Of a DNA stretch of 64,000 nt, positions 7,679 to 16,798 are shown in pieces. The first letter of the stretch is position 1. Each line of letters begins with the position of its first letter. Origin of the DNA: Chromohalobacter marismortui. GTDB lineage: Bacteria; Pseudomonadota; Gammaproteobacteria; Pseudomonadales; Halomonadaceae. Below the pieces are notes generated by a model that worked only from the letters and a program-made list of their open reading frames with translations, had not been told where the DNA came from and did not search any database. A program made the translations under genes and the position numbers. The stretch covers positions 556,486 through 620,485 of the forward strand of contig NZ_SOBR01000001.1 of NCBI RefSeq assembly GCF_004364315.1, given 5' to 3'.

Positions 7679-9445
7679 ATGCCGTCATTCTTGCGTCTTC
7701 GTCGTGACGCACGTCGTCGCCCGCTGCCCGCATCGCTGCTGGGCTGCCTGGCCATCGTAACGGTCGGCCATGGAGGCCCGCTCATGGCCGACGATGTCGT
7801 CCCTTCCTTCATCGACGAACGCTCGCCGACCGCCACGCGTGAGCAACAAGCGCAACGCGAACGCCAGCGCACACTGGAGCTCAACGTCCAGCAGCCGGCC
7901 TCGGCACCGGGCGTGTCGGAGAACGCGCGAGTCAACGTCCGACATATCAATATCCGGGGCGGCTCGGTGTTCGAACTCGACGAATTGGCCGCACCACTCA
8001 AGCCCTTGGTGGGCAATACGGTCAGCGTGGGCCGGATCGAACAAGCCGTGAAGCGTATCACCCAGCGCTATCAAAAAGCCGGTTATCCGCTCGCCTATGC
8101 TTACCTGCCGGCGGACAACTTCGCCAACGGCAATGTGCAGGTCGTGGTGGTCGAAGGCTATATCGCCCGCGCCGAGCTGGATATCGACAACGACGCCGTG
8201 GCCGCTCGCGTCCAGCGCCTGATCCAGCGTATGGCCGAGGAACGTCCCCTGCGCCGCGAGCGTTTCGAGCGTTACACCGCCCTGATCGAACGTATCCCCG
8301 GCGCCAGCCTCTCGGTCAACGTGCCGCTGCCGCGCACCATCAACGGCGCGACCACCGTGCGTGTCGAGGCCCGCGATATCGAACGTGTCGACGCCGGCCT
8401 CTCCGTGGATTACGACAACGAAGACGACACCCAGGTGCTGGCCAATATCGCCACCCAGGCGAATACCCGGCATGCCGAACGCCTCTCGCTGGCTGGTTTG
8501 CTGCCCGTGGAAAGCGACGATGAATACCTCGCTGCTGAATACGGCCAGGCGCTGGGCAGCGATGGCCTGCGTCTCAAGCTCTCGGCGACTCATTTCGATG
8601 GTGACGACGTCACCGACACCCAATTGCTGGGGGTACCCATCGAAGCGCGGGAAAGCAAGGAGCGCCAACGCTATCGCATGGGACTCGAATATCCCCTCGA
8701 GTTGTCCCGCGACACGCTATGGGAAGTCGGCGGCGCGCTCGAGTATCTCGATGAAGAGACCCGGTACCGATACACCACCACTGGCAACGACGACCTGTTG
8801 CGTGCCAACGAAACCCTGCGCTACGGCACCGTCGAGCTCAACACCCTCTATCGGCGTGTCAGCGATGATCGGCTGTGGGAAATCGGTGGCGAGCTGCGCC
8901 AGGGCCTCGGCGTCGCCGGCGGCAAGAACGAGCTGGATATCACCACGCTCGGCGTCACCGAAAACAGCGACGATACGCTGAATTTCACGCGTCTGGGCCT
9001 CAATGGACGTTGGGTTCAATCGCTCGGCACGCGGTGGCGGTTGACGACCCGCGTGGATGGCTTCTGGGCAGCCGATAGCCTGCCCGTGCCCGAACGTGGC
9101 AACTACGGTGGCACCCACTTTGGACGCGGCTACCCGGACGGCCAGGCCGAAGGGGATTACGGCTACGCCGGTGAGGTCGAACTGCGCTTTCTGCAAGCCG
9201 TGCCCTGGGGCTGGGTCAGCCGGCTCGAACCCTACCTGGTCGTCGACGGCGCGCGCACCCGCTTCCATGACAACGACATCGAATACAACCTCGCTTCGGC
9301 CGCCTTCGGGCTCGAATTCACCGACAGTCGTCACTATCGGCTAGGCGTGGAATACGCGCGTCCCATCGCCGAGGAAGACCTGGAAACCGATAACCGCGAC
9401 GGACGCATCAACGCACGCCTGTCCTGGCAGTTCGATGGCGGCTAG
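7679..9445 (+). CDS. ShlB/FhaC/HecB-family two-partner secretion transporter (TpsB)
   Basis: The 588-residue protein has a signal region (about 1-36) and a charged linker helix (EQQAQRERQRTLELN). POTRA-type periplasmic domains follow (about 80-200: INVRHINIRGG..., KRITQRYQKAGYPLAYAYLP, VQVVVVEGYI), then a beta-barrel of about 370 residues. This is the layout of Omp85-superfamily transporters that move TpsA exoproteins or activate hemolysins through the outer membrane. The chain ends LSWQFDGG, so the usual terminal aromatic is displaced by three residues. No TpsA with an N-terminal secretion domain lies nearby. The Gly-rich lipoprotein just upstream and the pilus operon downstream are the only candidate partners. 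Confidence 0.88.
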   Translation: MPSFLRLRRDARRRPLPASLLGCLAIVTVGHGGPLMADDVVPSFIDERSPTATREQQAQRERQRTLELNVQQPASAPGVSENARVNVRHINIRGGSVFELDELAAPLKPLVGNTVSVGRIEQAVKRITQRYQKAGYPLAYAYLPADNFANGNVQVVVVEGYIARAELDIDNDAVAARVQRLIQRMAEERPLRRERFERYTALIERIPGASLSVNVPLPRTINGATTVRVEARDIERVDAGLSVDYDNEDDTQVLANIATQANTRHAERLSLAGLLPVESDDEYLAAEYGQALGSDGLRLKLSATHFDGDDVTDTQLLGVPIEARESKERQRYRMGLEYPLELSRDTLWEVGGALEYLDEETRYRYTTTGNDDLLRANETLRYGTVELNTLYRRVSDDRLWEIGGELRQGLGVAGGKNELDITTLGVTENSDDTLNFTRLGLNGRWVQSLGTRWRLTTRVDGFWAADSLPVPERGNYGGTHFGRGYPDGQAEGDYGYAGEVELRFLQAVPWGWVSRLEPYLVVDGARTRFHDNDIEYNLASAAFGLEFTDSRHYRLGVEYARPIAEEDLETDNRDGRINARLSWQFDGG

Positions 9446-9460
9446 CGGAGGCGACGCAAG

Positions 9461-9548
9461 GGGGAAGAAGGAAGTTAGAAGAAGGAAGGTAGAAGATGTA
9501 AGAGGGAAGTTAGAAGACGTAAGAGGGAAGTTAGAAGAAGGAAGTAGC
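9461..9548. repeat. Purine-rich short tandem repeats before flp
   Basis: Imperfect tandem copies of GGAAGTTAGAAG-like units, including two consecutive units of about 21 bp (GTAAGAGGGAAGTTAGAAGA type), fill most of the gap between the tpsB and flp genes. The plus strand is almost entirely purines with interspersed T. The matching minus-strand frame is low-complexity and not a gene. Confidence 0.75.
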
Positions 9549-9583
9549 AGGACAGCACTTATCACAACACGCGGGGAAACATC

Positions 9584-9844
9584 ATGCGTATTTCACTGAT
9601 CGATAAGTTCACCACTCTGACACAACGCATCGCGGCGCGCGGCCACGCTGCCAAGCCACTGAATCAGGCCCGCTTCAAGCGTCAGCAGGGCGCCACCGCG
9701 ATCGAGTACGCGATTATCGCGGCTTTGGTGACAGCGGCGTTGTTCGTTGCATTTGGGCAAACCGGTCTGGGAAGCATTTTCACTGATCTATTTGCCAAAA
9801 TCAGCACTCTGATATCAGGCGCTTCCACAGCGGCACCCGAGTAA
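9584..9844 (+). CDS. flp: Flp-type pilin (type IVb)
   Basis: An 86-residue prepilin. A basic leader ends RFKRQQG, followed by ATAIEYAIIAALVTAALFVAF. The cleavage site G/ATAIEY, the Glu at +5 and the hydrophobic helix are diagnostic of Flp/Fap pilins. The processed pilin of about 50 residues would polymerise into thin bundled pili for surface attachment. It is the first gene of the tad operon, preceded by GGGGAAAC. Only one flp copy is present, and the prepilin peptidase needed to cut it is not encoded in this window. Confidence 0.93.
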   Translation: MRISLIDKFTTLTQRIAARGHAAKPLNQARFKRQQGATAIEYAIIAALVTAALFVAFGQTGLGSIFTDLFAKISTLISGASTAAPE

Positions 9845-9854
9845 TACGGAAGGG

Positions 9855-10871
9855 ATGACGACCATGTCCCCCAAAACCCTGAAGATCGTGGCGGTGCTGT
9901 TGGTGATGCTGGCCTTGGGGCTGGGCTTCACCGGTTGGCGGTTGACTCAGCAGGCCGTGCCGCCATCGCTGACCGAGTCCGCTATCGAGTCGGCTACCGA
10001 GGCGCCGGCGAGACAGCATCCGGCGGTGGTGGCCACGCGGGATCTGCGTGCAGGTACTGAGTTGCAGGCCGAGAACGTGACGGATACCGCCACGGGGTCG
10101 CCGATGCTGGCGGTGGTCGATTTCCCCAATGCCTTGCCGCAAAGCTTTGCCGAGCGCAACGCTTTGGAAGGGCGCGTGCTGACGCGTCCGATCGAGGCCG
10201 GCGAGGTGATCCGCAAGGAGGATTTCGCGCTGGGCAGCGTGCTGGCCAGACAGATTCCCGCCGGCTATCGCGCCCTGGCCATCGGTGTCGATGAGGTCAT
10301 CGGCGGCGGCGGTTTCATTGTCCCCGGCGACCGGGTCGATGTGCTGTTTCAAGCGCGTGCAGCCGAATCAGGCGACCGACGTCAGACCTTGGCGCGCCGG
10401 CTCCTCGAGGATGTACTGGTGCTCGGGTATGGCGACGACCTGCGGGGTGGCGTCGATGACCAGCGCGACGACAACGGTCGTAATGGCGCCCGCACCGCCG
10501 TGGTTGCCGTCAACGAAGCGCAGGCGCCCAAACTCCTGTTGGCCGAGAGTACCGGCCGCCTGCGGCTGGCCGTCGTGGGTAGCCGAGAGCGGATCGATGA
10601 CCTGATGGCCAATCTCGTCACCGCGCCGGATGGGCAGGGCGATGCCCTGGTGCTGGGATTACCCGAAGACCGCAGTGCCGCAACGTCACGCTCGGCAGGT
10701 ACGTCGAGCGACGACGCGCTCGCACCCGCCGTGACCTACGCCGATATCGCCGCCATCGACGACGATGACCAACCATCTGCCGCGCCGCGGCGCGCGGACC
10801 AACAGGCAAGCGGCCATCGCGTCGTGCAATTCATTGGAAGCGAGCGGCGTGTGATCCAAACGCAGAATTAA
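9855..10871 (+). CDS. cpaB: Flp pilus assembly protein CpaB/RcpC
   Basis: A protein of about 335-338 residues with one N-terminal membrane helix (LKIVAVLLVMLALGLGFTGW) and a SAF domain (about 50-115, VVATRDLRAGTELQAENV ... LTRPIEAGEVIRKEDF). The CpaB/RcpC core follows, with PAGYRALAIGVDEV and GDRVDVLF. CpaB is a periplasmic or outer-membrane-associated factor that helps the secretin and may bind carbohydrate through SAF. GGAAGGG directly abuts ATG 9855, so the in-frame ATG at 9864, 9 nt from that site, may be the true start. It lies 10 bp after flp. Confidence 0.9.
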   Translation: MTTMSPKTLKIVAVLLVMLALGLGFTGWRLTQQAVPPSLTESAIESATEAPARQHPAVVATRDLRAGTELQAENVTDTATGSPMLAVVDFPNALPQSFAERNALEGRVLTRPIEAGEVIRKEDFALGSVLARQIPAGYRALAIGVDEVIGGGGFIVPGDRVDVLFQARAAESGDRRQTLARRLLEDVLVLGYGDDLRGGVDDQRDDNGRNGARTAVVAVNEAQAPKLLLAESTGRLRLAVVGSRERIDDLMANLVTAPDGQGDALVLGLPEDRSAATSRSAGTSSDDALAPAVTYADIAAIDDDDQPSAAPRRADQQASGHRVVQFIGSERRVIQTQN

Positions 10872-10972
10872 AAAGCAACGCGTCTATATAAAGCCGACGA
10901 CACGATAACGACACGCGCGACCCATCTAGCGATGCCAACTGTCGCGCCCATGCAGGGAAGAAGGAAGCTACC

Positions 10973-12343
10973 ATGCGCGAGACCGCAACCTCGAGCGTCG
11001 AACGCCTCGGGCGACGCTCAGTGTACTGGCTGGTGTGTGCCTTGATGCTGCTGATGTCCTTTCCGAGCACGGCTCAGCAAGGGGAACGCACACTGCGTCT
11101 GGACATCGGTGACCAGCGCCGCCTGACATTCGACCGGCCGGTGGCACGCACGGCGCTTGGCAATGGCGATATCGTCAGTGCTCAGGTGCTGGGGCCACGT
11201 CAACTCATGATCACCGGTCTGGCATCGGGAACCACTGCGCTGAGCGTATGGCGCAGCGGCCGCGAGACACCGCGCGACTACCGCGTGACGGTGCGCCCGC
11301 GTGGCGCTCGGGGCATGGAATCCGAATACACCCTGGCCGGCGGTACCGATACGCCCACGCTTGCCGGCGAGACTGAATCCCTGGCGCGCCATGCTCAAGC
11401 GCGCAAGCGGCTCGGCGATCAAAACGTGGTGGATGCCACTCGTCAGACGGGGCCTGTGCAGGTTCAGACCGATATCCGCGTCGTCGAGGTCAACCGCAGC
11501 AAGTTGCAATCCGCGGGTTTCTTTTTCGGCAAGAATAACGGCGGCAACACACTGCTAGGCGTCGGTACCAGCGGTGCCCTGGGCGGCGCCGAAGCCATCG
11601 GCGACACCTTCAGCCAAGGCTTTTCCTTCCTCACCGGCTCCGGCTTCCAGACCGGCAATGGCGGCTACAACATCGTCGCGGGCAGCGCCGACGACAGCAT
11701 GCTCGGCGTGATCAGCGCGCTGCGCAGCAATGGCTTCGCCTACACGCTGGCAGAACCCAGCCTGGTCACGCTCTCCGGGCAAAGCGCTTCGTTTCTCGCC
11801 GGTGGCGAATTTCCCTTCCCGGTCAGCAATGACAACGGCGATGTGCGCATCGAATTCAAGCAGTTCGGTGTGCGCCTGCAGCTCACTCCCACCGTGCTGG
11901 ACAGCAACAGCATCATGCTCAAGGTCGCGCCGGAAGTCAGCGAGCTCGACTTCACTCAGGGCGTACAAGCCAGCGGCGTCGCCGTGCCCGCGCTCAACGT
12001 GCGGCGTACCGATACCACCGTGCAGCTTGGCGACGGCGAGAGCCTGATCATCAGCGGCCTGGTCAGCAACAGCACCATGCAGACCGTGGACAAGTTCCCC
12101 GGCCTGGGCGATCTGCCGATCATCGGGGCATTTTTCCGCTCCACGCGTTTCGAGACCCAGAACAAGGAACTGGTGATGGTCGTCACGCCGCATCTGGTCT
12201 CGCCGATGGCCGCCGGGGCACCGCGTCCGCAATTGCCCGGCGAGGCACTGCGGCGCTATGACCCCTCGTATCTGGAACTGTTGTTCGACCCGCAGAACGC
12301 CGCCAGCCTCGAGCGCCTGGGCAACGTCGGCTTCAGTCGCTAG
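10973..12343 (+). CDS. cpaC: Flp pilus secretin CpaC/RcpA
   Basis: A 456-residue protein: signal peptide (about 15-38), N-terminal pilotin-like/BON-type domain (RLDIGDQRRLTFDRPVARTALG...), then the secretin domain. Hallmarks are VQTDIRVVEVNRSK, EPSLVTLSGQSASFLAGGEFP, IEFKQFGVRLQLTPTV and the closing GLGDLPIIGAFFRSTRF...ELVMVVTPHLV. It forms the outer-membrane ring through which the Flp pilus leaves. A 100-bp gap separates it from cpaB, with a good AGGGAAGAAGGAAG ribosome-binding region. Confidence 0.93.
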   Translation: MRETATSSVERLGRRSVYWLVCALMLLMSFPSTAQQGERTLRLDIGDQRRLTFDRPVARTALGNGDIVSAQVLGPRQLMITGLASGTTALSVWRSGRETPRDYRVTVRPRGARGMESEYTLAGGTDTPTLAGETESLARHAQARKRLGDQNVVDATRQTGPVQVQTDIRVVEVNRSKLQSAGFFFGKNNGGNTLLGVGTSGALGGAEAIGDTFSQGFSFLTGSGFQTGNGGYNIVAGSADDSMLGVISALRSNGFAYTLAEPSLVTLSGQSASFLAGGEFPFPVSNDNGDVRIEFKQFGVRLQLTPTVLDSNSIMLKVAPEVSELDFTQGVQASGVAVPALNVRRTDTTVQLGDGESLIISGLVSNSTMQTVDKFPGLGDLPIIGAFFRSTRFETQNKELVMVVTPHLVSPMAAGAPRPQLPGEALRRYDPSYLELLFDPQNAASLERLGNVGFSR

Positions 12344-12446
12344 AGACGCCCGTTACATTCCACGATCAGAGGGCGCAGGGGGCAAAAGACGTTGCGAGGG
12401 GTCTTTGCCGCAGATTAGAGGCGCAATGTCCGTCAGGAGAAACACC

Positions 12447-13673
12447 ATGGCACTGCCACGTTTTGGACAACGACACCTGAACGTCGTCGCCGATCCCGAC
12501 GACCCGGCCTTCCAGTCGGAACTGCATCGCAGCGTCATCGAGCGCTTCGAGGACGAAGGCATGGAACTCGACGCCGAACCCAGCGTGTTGTTCACGCGCC
12601 TCGAGGATAGCGTGCGCGATTGGCTGGCCGAGCGCGGCGAGTTCATCCCCGACGACGCCATGCAAGCGGTGTTGCAATCGCTGTATCACGAAATGACCGG
12701 CTATGGGCCGCTACAGCCGCTGTTACGCGATGACGGCATCACCGACATCCTCATCAATGGGCCGCATCACGTCTTCGCCGAACGCGACGGCAGGCTCGAG
12801 CGCGTTGCTCAGCAGTTTCTCAACGATGCCCACGTACTGCGCGTGGTGCGTCGCATGCTGGCGCCCCTGGGCCGGCGGCTCGATGAGGCCAGTCCCATGG
12901 TCGATGCGCGTCTGGAAGATGGCTCGCGCGTCAACGCCATCATTCCGCCGCTGGCACTGGACGGCCCCTGCGTGTCGATCCGCAAGTTTCGCCATGACGC
13001 CATGAGCGCGCTGGCGCTGGTCGAGCGCGACGCCTTGCCCGCTGCGCTGCTCAGCGAGCTGGAGCAAGCCGTGGAGCGGCGTCGCAACATCCTCATCAGC
13101 GGCGCCACCGGCGCGGGCAAGACCACCTTGCTCAACGCCCTGAGCCAATCGATCCCATCGCACGAGCGTGTCGTCACCATCGAGGACGCCGCCGAACTCC
13201 AATTGCGCAACAGCCACATCGTGCGTCTCGAGACGCGCCCGGCCAACAGCGAAGGCGAGGGCGAAATCACCGCGCGGCAGCTGGTGCGCAACTCGCTGCG
13301 CATGCGTCCCGACCGGGTGATTCTCGGCGAGAGTCGTGGCGACGAAGTGCTCGATGTGCTGCAGGCCATGAATACCGGCCATCTGGGATCGATGAGCACG
13401 GTGCACGCCAACGCGGCGGCGGATGCCCTGGTGCGCCTGCAGATGATGGTGCGTCTTTCGGGCTTCCAGGGCTCGGACACCCTGATCAACCGCATCATCG
13501 CCACGGCGCTGGACCTGGTGATACACGTCACCCGCGACGTCAATGGCCATCGCCACGTGCTCGAAGTTCAACGCGTGGTCGGGTTCGATAGCGACGCCAT
13601 TCAGCTCGAAACGCTTTATCACCGCCACGAAACGCCCTGGACCCAGCTCGCCAGCGCGAGGGTACGGGCATGA
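12447..13673 (+). CDS. cpaF: Flp pilus assembly ATPase CpaF/TadA
   Basis: A 408-residue hexameric secretion ATPase of the VirB11/TadA group. Walker A is GATGAGKTT at about 218-226. It is preceded by the N-terminal domain (YGPLQPLLRDDGITDILINGP) and followed by TIEDAAELQL, the Asp/His box RMRPDRVILGESRGDE and STVHAN. It powers pilus assembly at the inner-membrane face. ATG 12447 is chosen because CAGGAG lies 8 nt upstream; the frame is open further upstream, but that part overlaps cpaC. The gene normally preceding it in tad loci, tadZ/cpaE, is missing: only about 100 bp separate cpaC and cpaF. Confidence 0.94.
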   Translation: MALPRFGQRHLNVVADPDDPAFQSELHRSVIERFEDEGMELDAEPSVLFTRLEDSVRDWLAERGEFIPDDAMQAVLQSLYHEMTGYGPLQPLLRDDGITDILINGPHHVFAERDGRLERVAQQFLNDAHVLRVVRRMLAPLGRRLDEASPMVDARLEDGSRVNAIIPPLALDGPCVSIRKFRHDAMSALALVERDALPAALLSELEQAVERRRNILISGATGAGKTTLLNALSQSIPSHERVVTIEDAAELQLRNSHIVRLETRPANSEGEGEITARQLVRNSLRMRPDRVILGESRGDEVLDVLQAMNTGHLGSMSTVHANAAADALVRLQMMVRLSGFQGSDTLINRIIATALDLVIHVTRDVNGHRHVLEVQRVVGFDSDAIQLETLYHRHETPWTQLASARVRA

Positions 13674-14545
13674 CCTTGTGGTGGTGGATCGCGATGGTCC
13701 TGCTGCTGGCCGCCGCCGGGCTGATATGGACCAGTGCGCGGGTGGCGGCGATGCCGCGAGAGGCAAGCGCACCGCGCCGCCAGCGGCGGCGCATCGCGCC
13801 CAGCGAGTCGCTGCTCGAGTGGGCGCTCGACTATCTGTTGCGGGCCGGCATTCAGCTCACGTCGCGTCGCCTGATGATCGCCGTCGCCCTGGTGCTGGGC
13901 GTGCTCGCGGTGATGCTGGTATTGCTCGACCAACGCTGGAGCCTGTACGTGCTGTCGGCTGTGCTGGTGGGCGGCAACCTGCTGTTGCAATGGCGGGCGC
14001 GGCGCCTGCGTTCACGTTTGCGCGCCCAGTTGCCGGGGTATCTCGAACAGCTGCTGCGCGAGCTCTCCGTGGGCGCCAGCCCGGAAAGTGCCTTCAAGCG
14101 TCAGATCGCGCGCAGCACACCGCCGCTTCGCAACATGCTCGAACGGGTCTGGGCGCGTCGCGAGCTGGGGCTGGAAGTGCACGAAGGCCTGGTTCGCGAG
14201 AGCACGCTGCTCAAGCTCAACGAACTGGCGCTGTTGGCCACCGCGCTGGAGGTCAACCAACGCCATGGTGGCAGCCTGCGCGACATCTTGAGCAGCTTCG
14301 TGACCCTGTTGCGCCAGCAGGAGCGGGGACGCCGCGAGCTCAAGGCGCTCACCGGCGAGACGCGTTTCACCGCCGTGGTGCTGGCCGTCATCCCGGTGTT
14401 GATCGGCGGTTACATTCTGATCACCAATCCCGAGTTTCTGAGCACCATGTGGCACAGCGCCGATGGTCGTGCGGCGCTGTGGCTGGCACTGGGGCTGGAA
14501 GCGAGCGGCTGCTTCGTGATGTGGCGGATGCTCAAGGCGATTTGA
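13670..14545 (+). CDS. tadB: Flp pilus inner-membrane platform protein TadB
   Basis: The 291-residue protein has paired N-terminal membrane segments, a cytoplasmic T2SSF (GspF-type) domain (LPGYLEQLLRELSVGASPESAF..., GSLRDILSSFVTLLRQQERGRRELKALTGE) and C-terminal membrane helices. With TadC it forms the inner-membrane platform on which CpaF acts. Its ATG overlaps the cpaF stop (ATGA), indicating translational coupling. Confidence 0.9.
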   Translation: MTLWWWIAMVLLLAAAGLIWTSARVAAMPREASAPRRQRRRIAPSESLLEWALDYLLRAGIQLTSRRLMIAVALVLGVLAVMLVLLDQRWSLYVLSAVLVGGNLLLQWRARRLRSRLRAQLPGYLEQLLRELSVGASPESAFKRQIARSTPPLRNMLERVWARRELGLEVHEGLVRESTLLKLNELALLATALEVNQRHGGSLRDILSSFVTLLRQQERGRRELKALTGETRFTAVVLAVIPVLIGGYILITNPEFLSTMWHSADGRAALWLALGLEASGCFVMWRMLKAI

Positions 14546-14554
14546 GGAGGGCGC

Positions 14555-15448
14555 ATGCTAGCCGTGATGTTGTTACTCGCCAGTGGCGCGGCACTGATGA
14601 TCGCCGCCGGGGTGTGTTGGGTGGTGGCGCAGCGCAGCCTCGACCGTCAGCCCCCGCAAGCACCGGACGCCTGGCGCCAGACCGAATCATGGTTGCTGCG
14701 TCGTGGCAGTGCCTGGCGGGTGCACCGGCGACGGCATGCGCGCAGCGCCGAGCTTGCCATCGTCCTGCGTCAGGCGGGCTTCATCGGCTCACGGGTGCAA
14801 GCGCAGTTCCTCGGCATACTCGGTACGCTGGCGGCTTGTGCCTGTCTGGTGGGCACTGCCTGGGGATGGGAGCAGGGGCGAGGCGTGCTGGGCAGCCTGA
14901 TGCTGGGGATTGCCGCGAGTGCGTTGACGGGCGTGCTGTGCTGGGCATGGCTCAAGCATCGCCGCCGTCGGCGGACCCGCCTCCTGGACGATGAAATCGC
15001 CCTGGTACTGCAGGTCACGCGCATGCTCTGGGAGGCCGGCATGACGCTGGAAAGCGTGCTCCAAGGGCTGATCGACAACCTGCGAGGTACCGCCCCGGAA
15101 AGCGTGCGCGAACTGCGCAGCGTGACGCACAAGATCGACGCCGGCCAGGCCCGCGAGGACGCCCTCGAAGAAGTCGCCGATGTGCAGGCCAGCGAAGGTC
15201 TGAGCGACTTGCTCAAGTTGCTGGCGCAAGTCTCGTCCAGCGGGGGCGGCGCGCGGGACTCGTTGCGCGCGCTGAGCGAGCTGTTGCGTGACCGGCGGCG
15301 CACACGCCTGCAAGAAGCCGTTAGCCGGCTCTCGGGAAAGATGTCGCTGGTCATGATGGTGTTTCTGTTCCCGGCCTTGCTGATCGTCCTGGCCGGGCCC
15401 GCGGTCCTCAATCTCGCCGGTGCGCTGGCGACCCTGGGAGGCGAATGA
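14555..15448 (+). CDS. tadC: Flp pilus inner-membrane platform protein TadC
   Basis: The 297-residue second GspF-type platform protein. An N-terminal helix (AVMLLLASGAALMIAAGVCWVV) and two further central helices precede the cytoplasmic domain (LVLQVTRMLWEAGMTLESVLQGL ... SGGGARDSLRALSELLRDRRRTRLQEAVSRLSGKM). A final membrane hairpin closes the chain. It lies 9 bp after tadB with GAGGAGG just before the start. Confidence 0.9.
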   Translation: MLAVMLLLASGAALMIAAGVCWVVAQRSLDRQPPQAPDAWRQTESWLLRRGSAWRVHRRRHARSAELAIVLRQAGFIGSRVQAQFLGILGTLAACACLVGTAWGWEQGRGVLGSLMLGIAASALTGVLCWAWLKHRRRRRTRLLDDEIALVLQVTRMLWEAGMTLESVLQGLIDNLRGTAPESVRELRSVTHKIDAGQAREDALEEVADVQASEGLSDLLKLLAQVSSSGGGARDSLRALSELLRDRRRTRLQEAVSRLSGKMSLVMMVFLFPALLIVLAGPAVLNLAGALATLGGE

Positions 15449-16362
15449 TGTCGCATGCAACGTTATCGCGGTGGGTGCATGCCGCCGTGGGTGTCGTCTG
15501 CCTGAGCGCATTGGGCGGATGCGCCAGCACCTCGACGCCGGACACCCCCTGGACGCAGTCCCAGGACGCCGCCAGGGCATCCGGCCGTCTGACAGCGGCT
15601 GACACGAACGAGAGCAACATGCAGCGCGGCGTCTGCGGCGCGGAAATGACGGCCACCACCGGCATGCAGATTTCGTTGATCCGCCAGATGCTCAACGATG
15701 GCAAGCCCCGTGCCGCGCTGGCGCATCTCGACGATCTAGCGCTGGACACGACACGTGAAACGCTGGCCGAGCCGCGACTGCTGCGGGGCGAGGCGCTGCG
15801 CGAGACGGGCAAGCGCGACAAGGCCGATGCTGTCTACGCCACGCTCACCGATACCTGCCTGGCCGCCGATGCCTGGCGCGGCATCGCCCGCAACCATGCC
15901 GCGCGAGGACAGCTCGGCACGGCGTTGGAGGCCATGCAGCGTGCGCGCGAGGCGCGTCCCATCGATGCCGCCATTCGCAATGATCTGGGCTACCTGTACC
16001 TGCTGCAAGGCCAGCCCCGCCGAGCGGAAGAAGAGTTTCTGACCGCTCTGGAGCTGAGCCCCGGTTATGCACGTGCCGCGCGCAACCTGGTCATGGCGTT
16101 GTATGCCCAGAACGACGACCGGCAGGCGCAAGGCATCGCCCAGCGCTTCGGGATCGACCGCAACGAAGTGGCGTTGTTGCGCCAGACCCGACTGGCGAAA
16201 GCCGACGCGACGCCGGGTACCGCAGGCGTCGTCTCACGTGCCGCGCCCAATGCGGTGTCTCGCATCGCGGCATCTCCGCCGAGCGGTGCGGGCGCAGCGA
16301 TTACCCATACCCCCATCGAGAGACCGACGGATCCCGGCACCCTCGAGATCATCCGGCAATGA
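15445..16362 (+). CDS. tadD: Flp pilus TPR lipoprotein TadD
   Basis: A 305-residue lipoprotein (lipobox SALGGC, Cys about residue 26) with three or more tetratricopeptide units (about 80-220: LLRGEALRETGKRDKADAVYATL, AWRGIARNHAARGQLGTALEAM, AIRNDLGYLYLLQGQPRRAEEEF). TadD acts as an outer-membrane assembly factor, comparable to PilF/PilW pilotins for secretins. It overlaps tadC by 4 bp (ATGATG; either ATG could be used). The C-terminal 60 residues are Ala/Pro-rich and probably disordered. Confidence 0.88.
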   Translation: MMSHATLSRWVHAAVGVVCLSALGGCASTSTPDTPWTQSQDAARASGRLTAADTNESNMQRGVCGAEMTATTGMQISLIRQMLNDGKPRAALAHLDDLALDTTRETLAEPRLLRGEALRETGKRDKADAVYATLTDTCLAADAWRGIARNHAARGQLGTALEAMQRAREARPIDAAIRNDLGYLYLLQGQPRRAEEEFLTALELSPGYARAARNLVMALYAQNDDRQAQGIAQRFGIDRNEVALLRQTRLAKADATPGTAGVVSRAAPNAVSRIAASPPSGAGAAITHTPIERPTDPGTLEIIRQ

Positions 16363-16409
16363 CGCATGACGGGTTCCATCTCGAACACGTCCACCGACAG
16401 GAGGCTGAC

Positions 16410-16796
16410 ATGACACTTCACATAAAGACACCTTTCATGAGCGCCGACGCCCAAGGTCCCGATCAGCAGGGTCACCGCACGCGCGGTCGCCTCTTTCGTT
16501 TCACTATGATCGTGCTCGGTGGCCTGGCACTGGGCGTGATGGCGAGCGGCCCGCACGCCCAGGCGCAACAAGACACCCGGCTCGAGACAACGCGCGCCCA
16601 GCATGATCTCTCGGGACATCCCGGCCAGGCGACACGACGCTTGCTGGAATGGCAGCGCAGCGGGCGCGGCGCCTCGTCCCATCGTCAGGAACTCGCAGGG
16701 CCCGTGCAATCGGCCATCTGGCAGCGCTACGTGAAAAGCTTCACGCACGAGATCCCCGAGCAGTACATCGATACCCAAGCGTTCGGAAACCAGTGA
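16410..16796 (+). CDS. DUF3613-type tad-locus protein
   Basis: A 128-residue protein with one N-terminal hydrophobic segment (FTMIVLGGLALGVMASG) cut or anchored near the PHAQAQ site. A small domain ends LLEWQRSGRGAS...YVKSFTHEIPEQYID. This pattern matches the DUF3613 family found beside tad genes in Pseudomonas and Halomonas relatives. The role is unknown; a periplasmic helper for pilus assembly is inferred from location. ATG 16410 follows CAGGAGGCTGAC; the longer frame opening at 16359 overlaps tadD and lacks a good site. Confidence 0.75.
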   Translation: MTLHIKTPFMSADAQGPDQQGHRTRGRLFRFTMIVLGGLALGVMASGPHAQAQQDTRLETTRAQHDLSGHPGQATRRLLEWQRSGRGASSHRQELAGPVQSAIWQRYVKSFTHEIPEQYIDTQAFGNQ

Positions 16797-16798
16797 GC

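Noticed and set aside
7685..8668. 327-codon minus-strand frame inside tpsB
   Set aside because: Antisense to a strongly supported TpsB; the frame is open because of GC-rich codon structure.
9341..9565. Minus-strand frame with Ser/Leu/Phe repeats
   Set aside because: It is the translation of the purine-rich tandem repeat and is low complexity.
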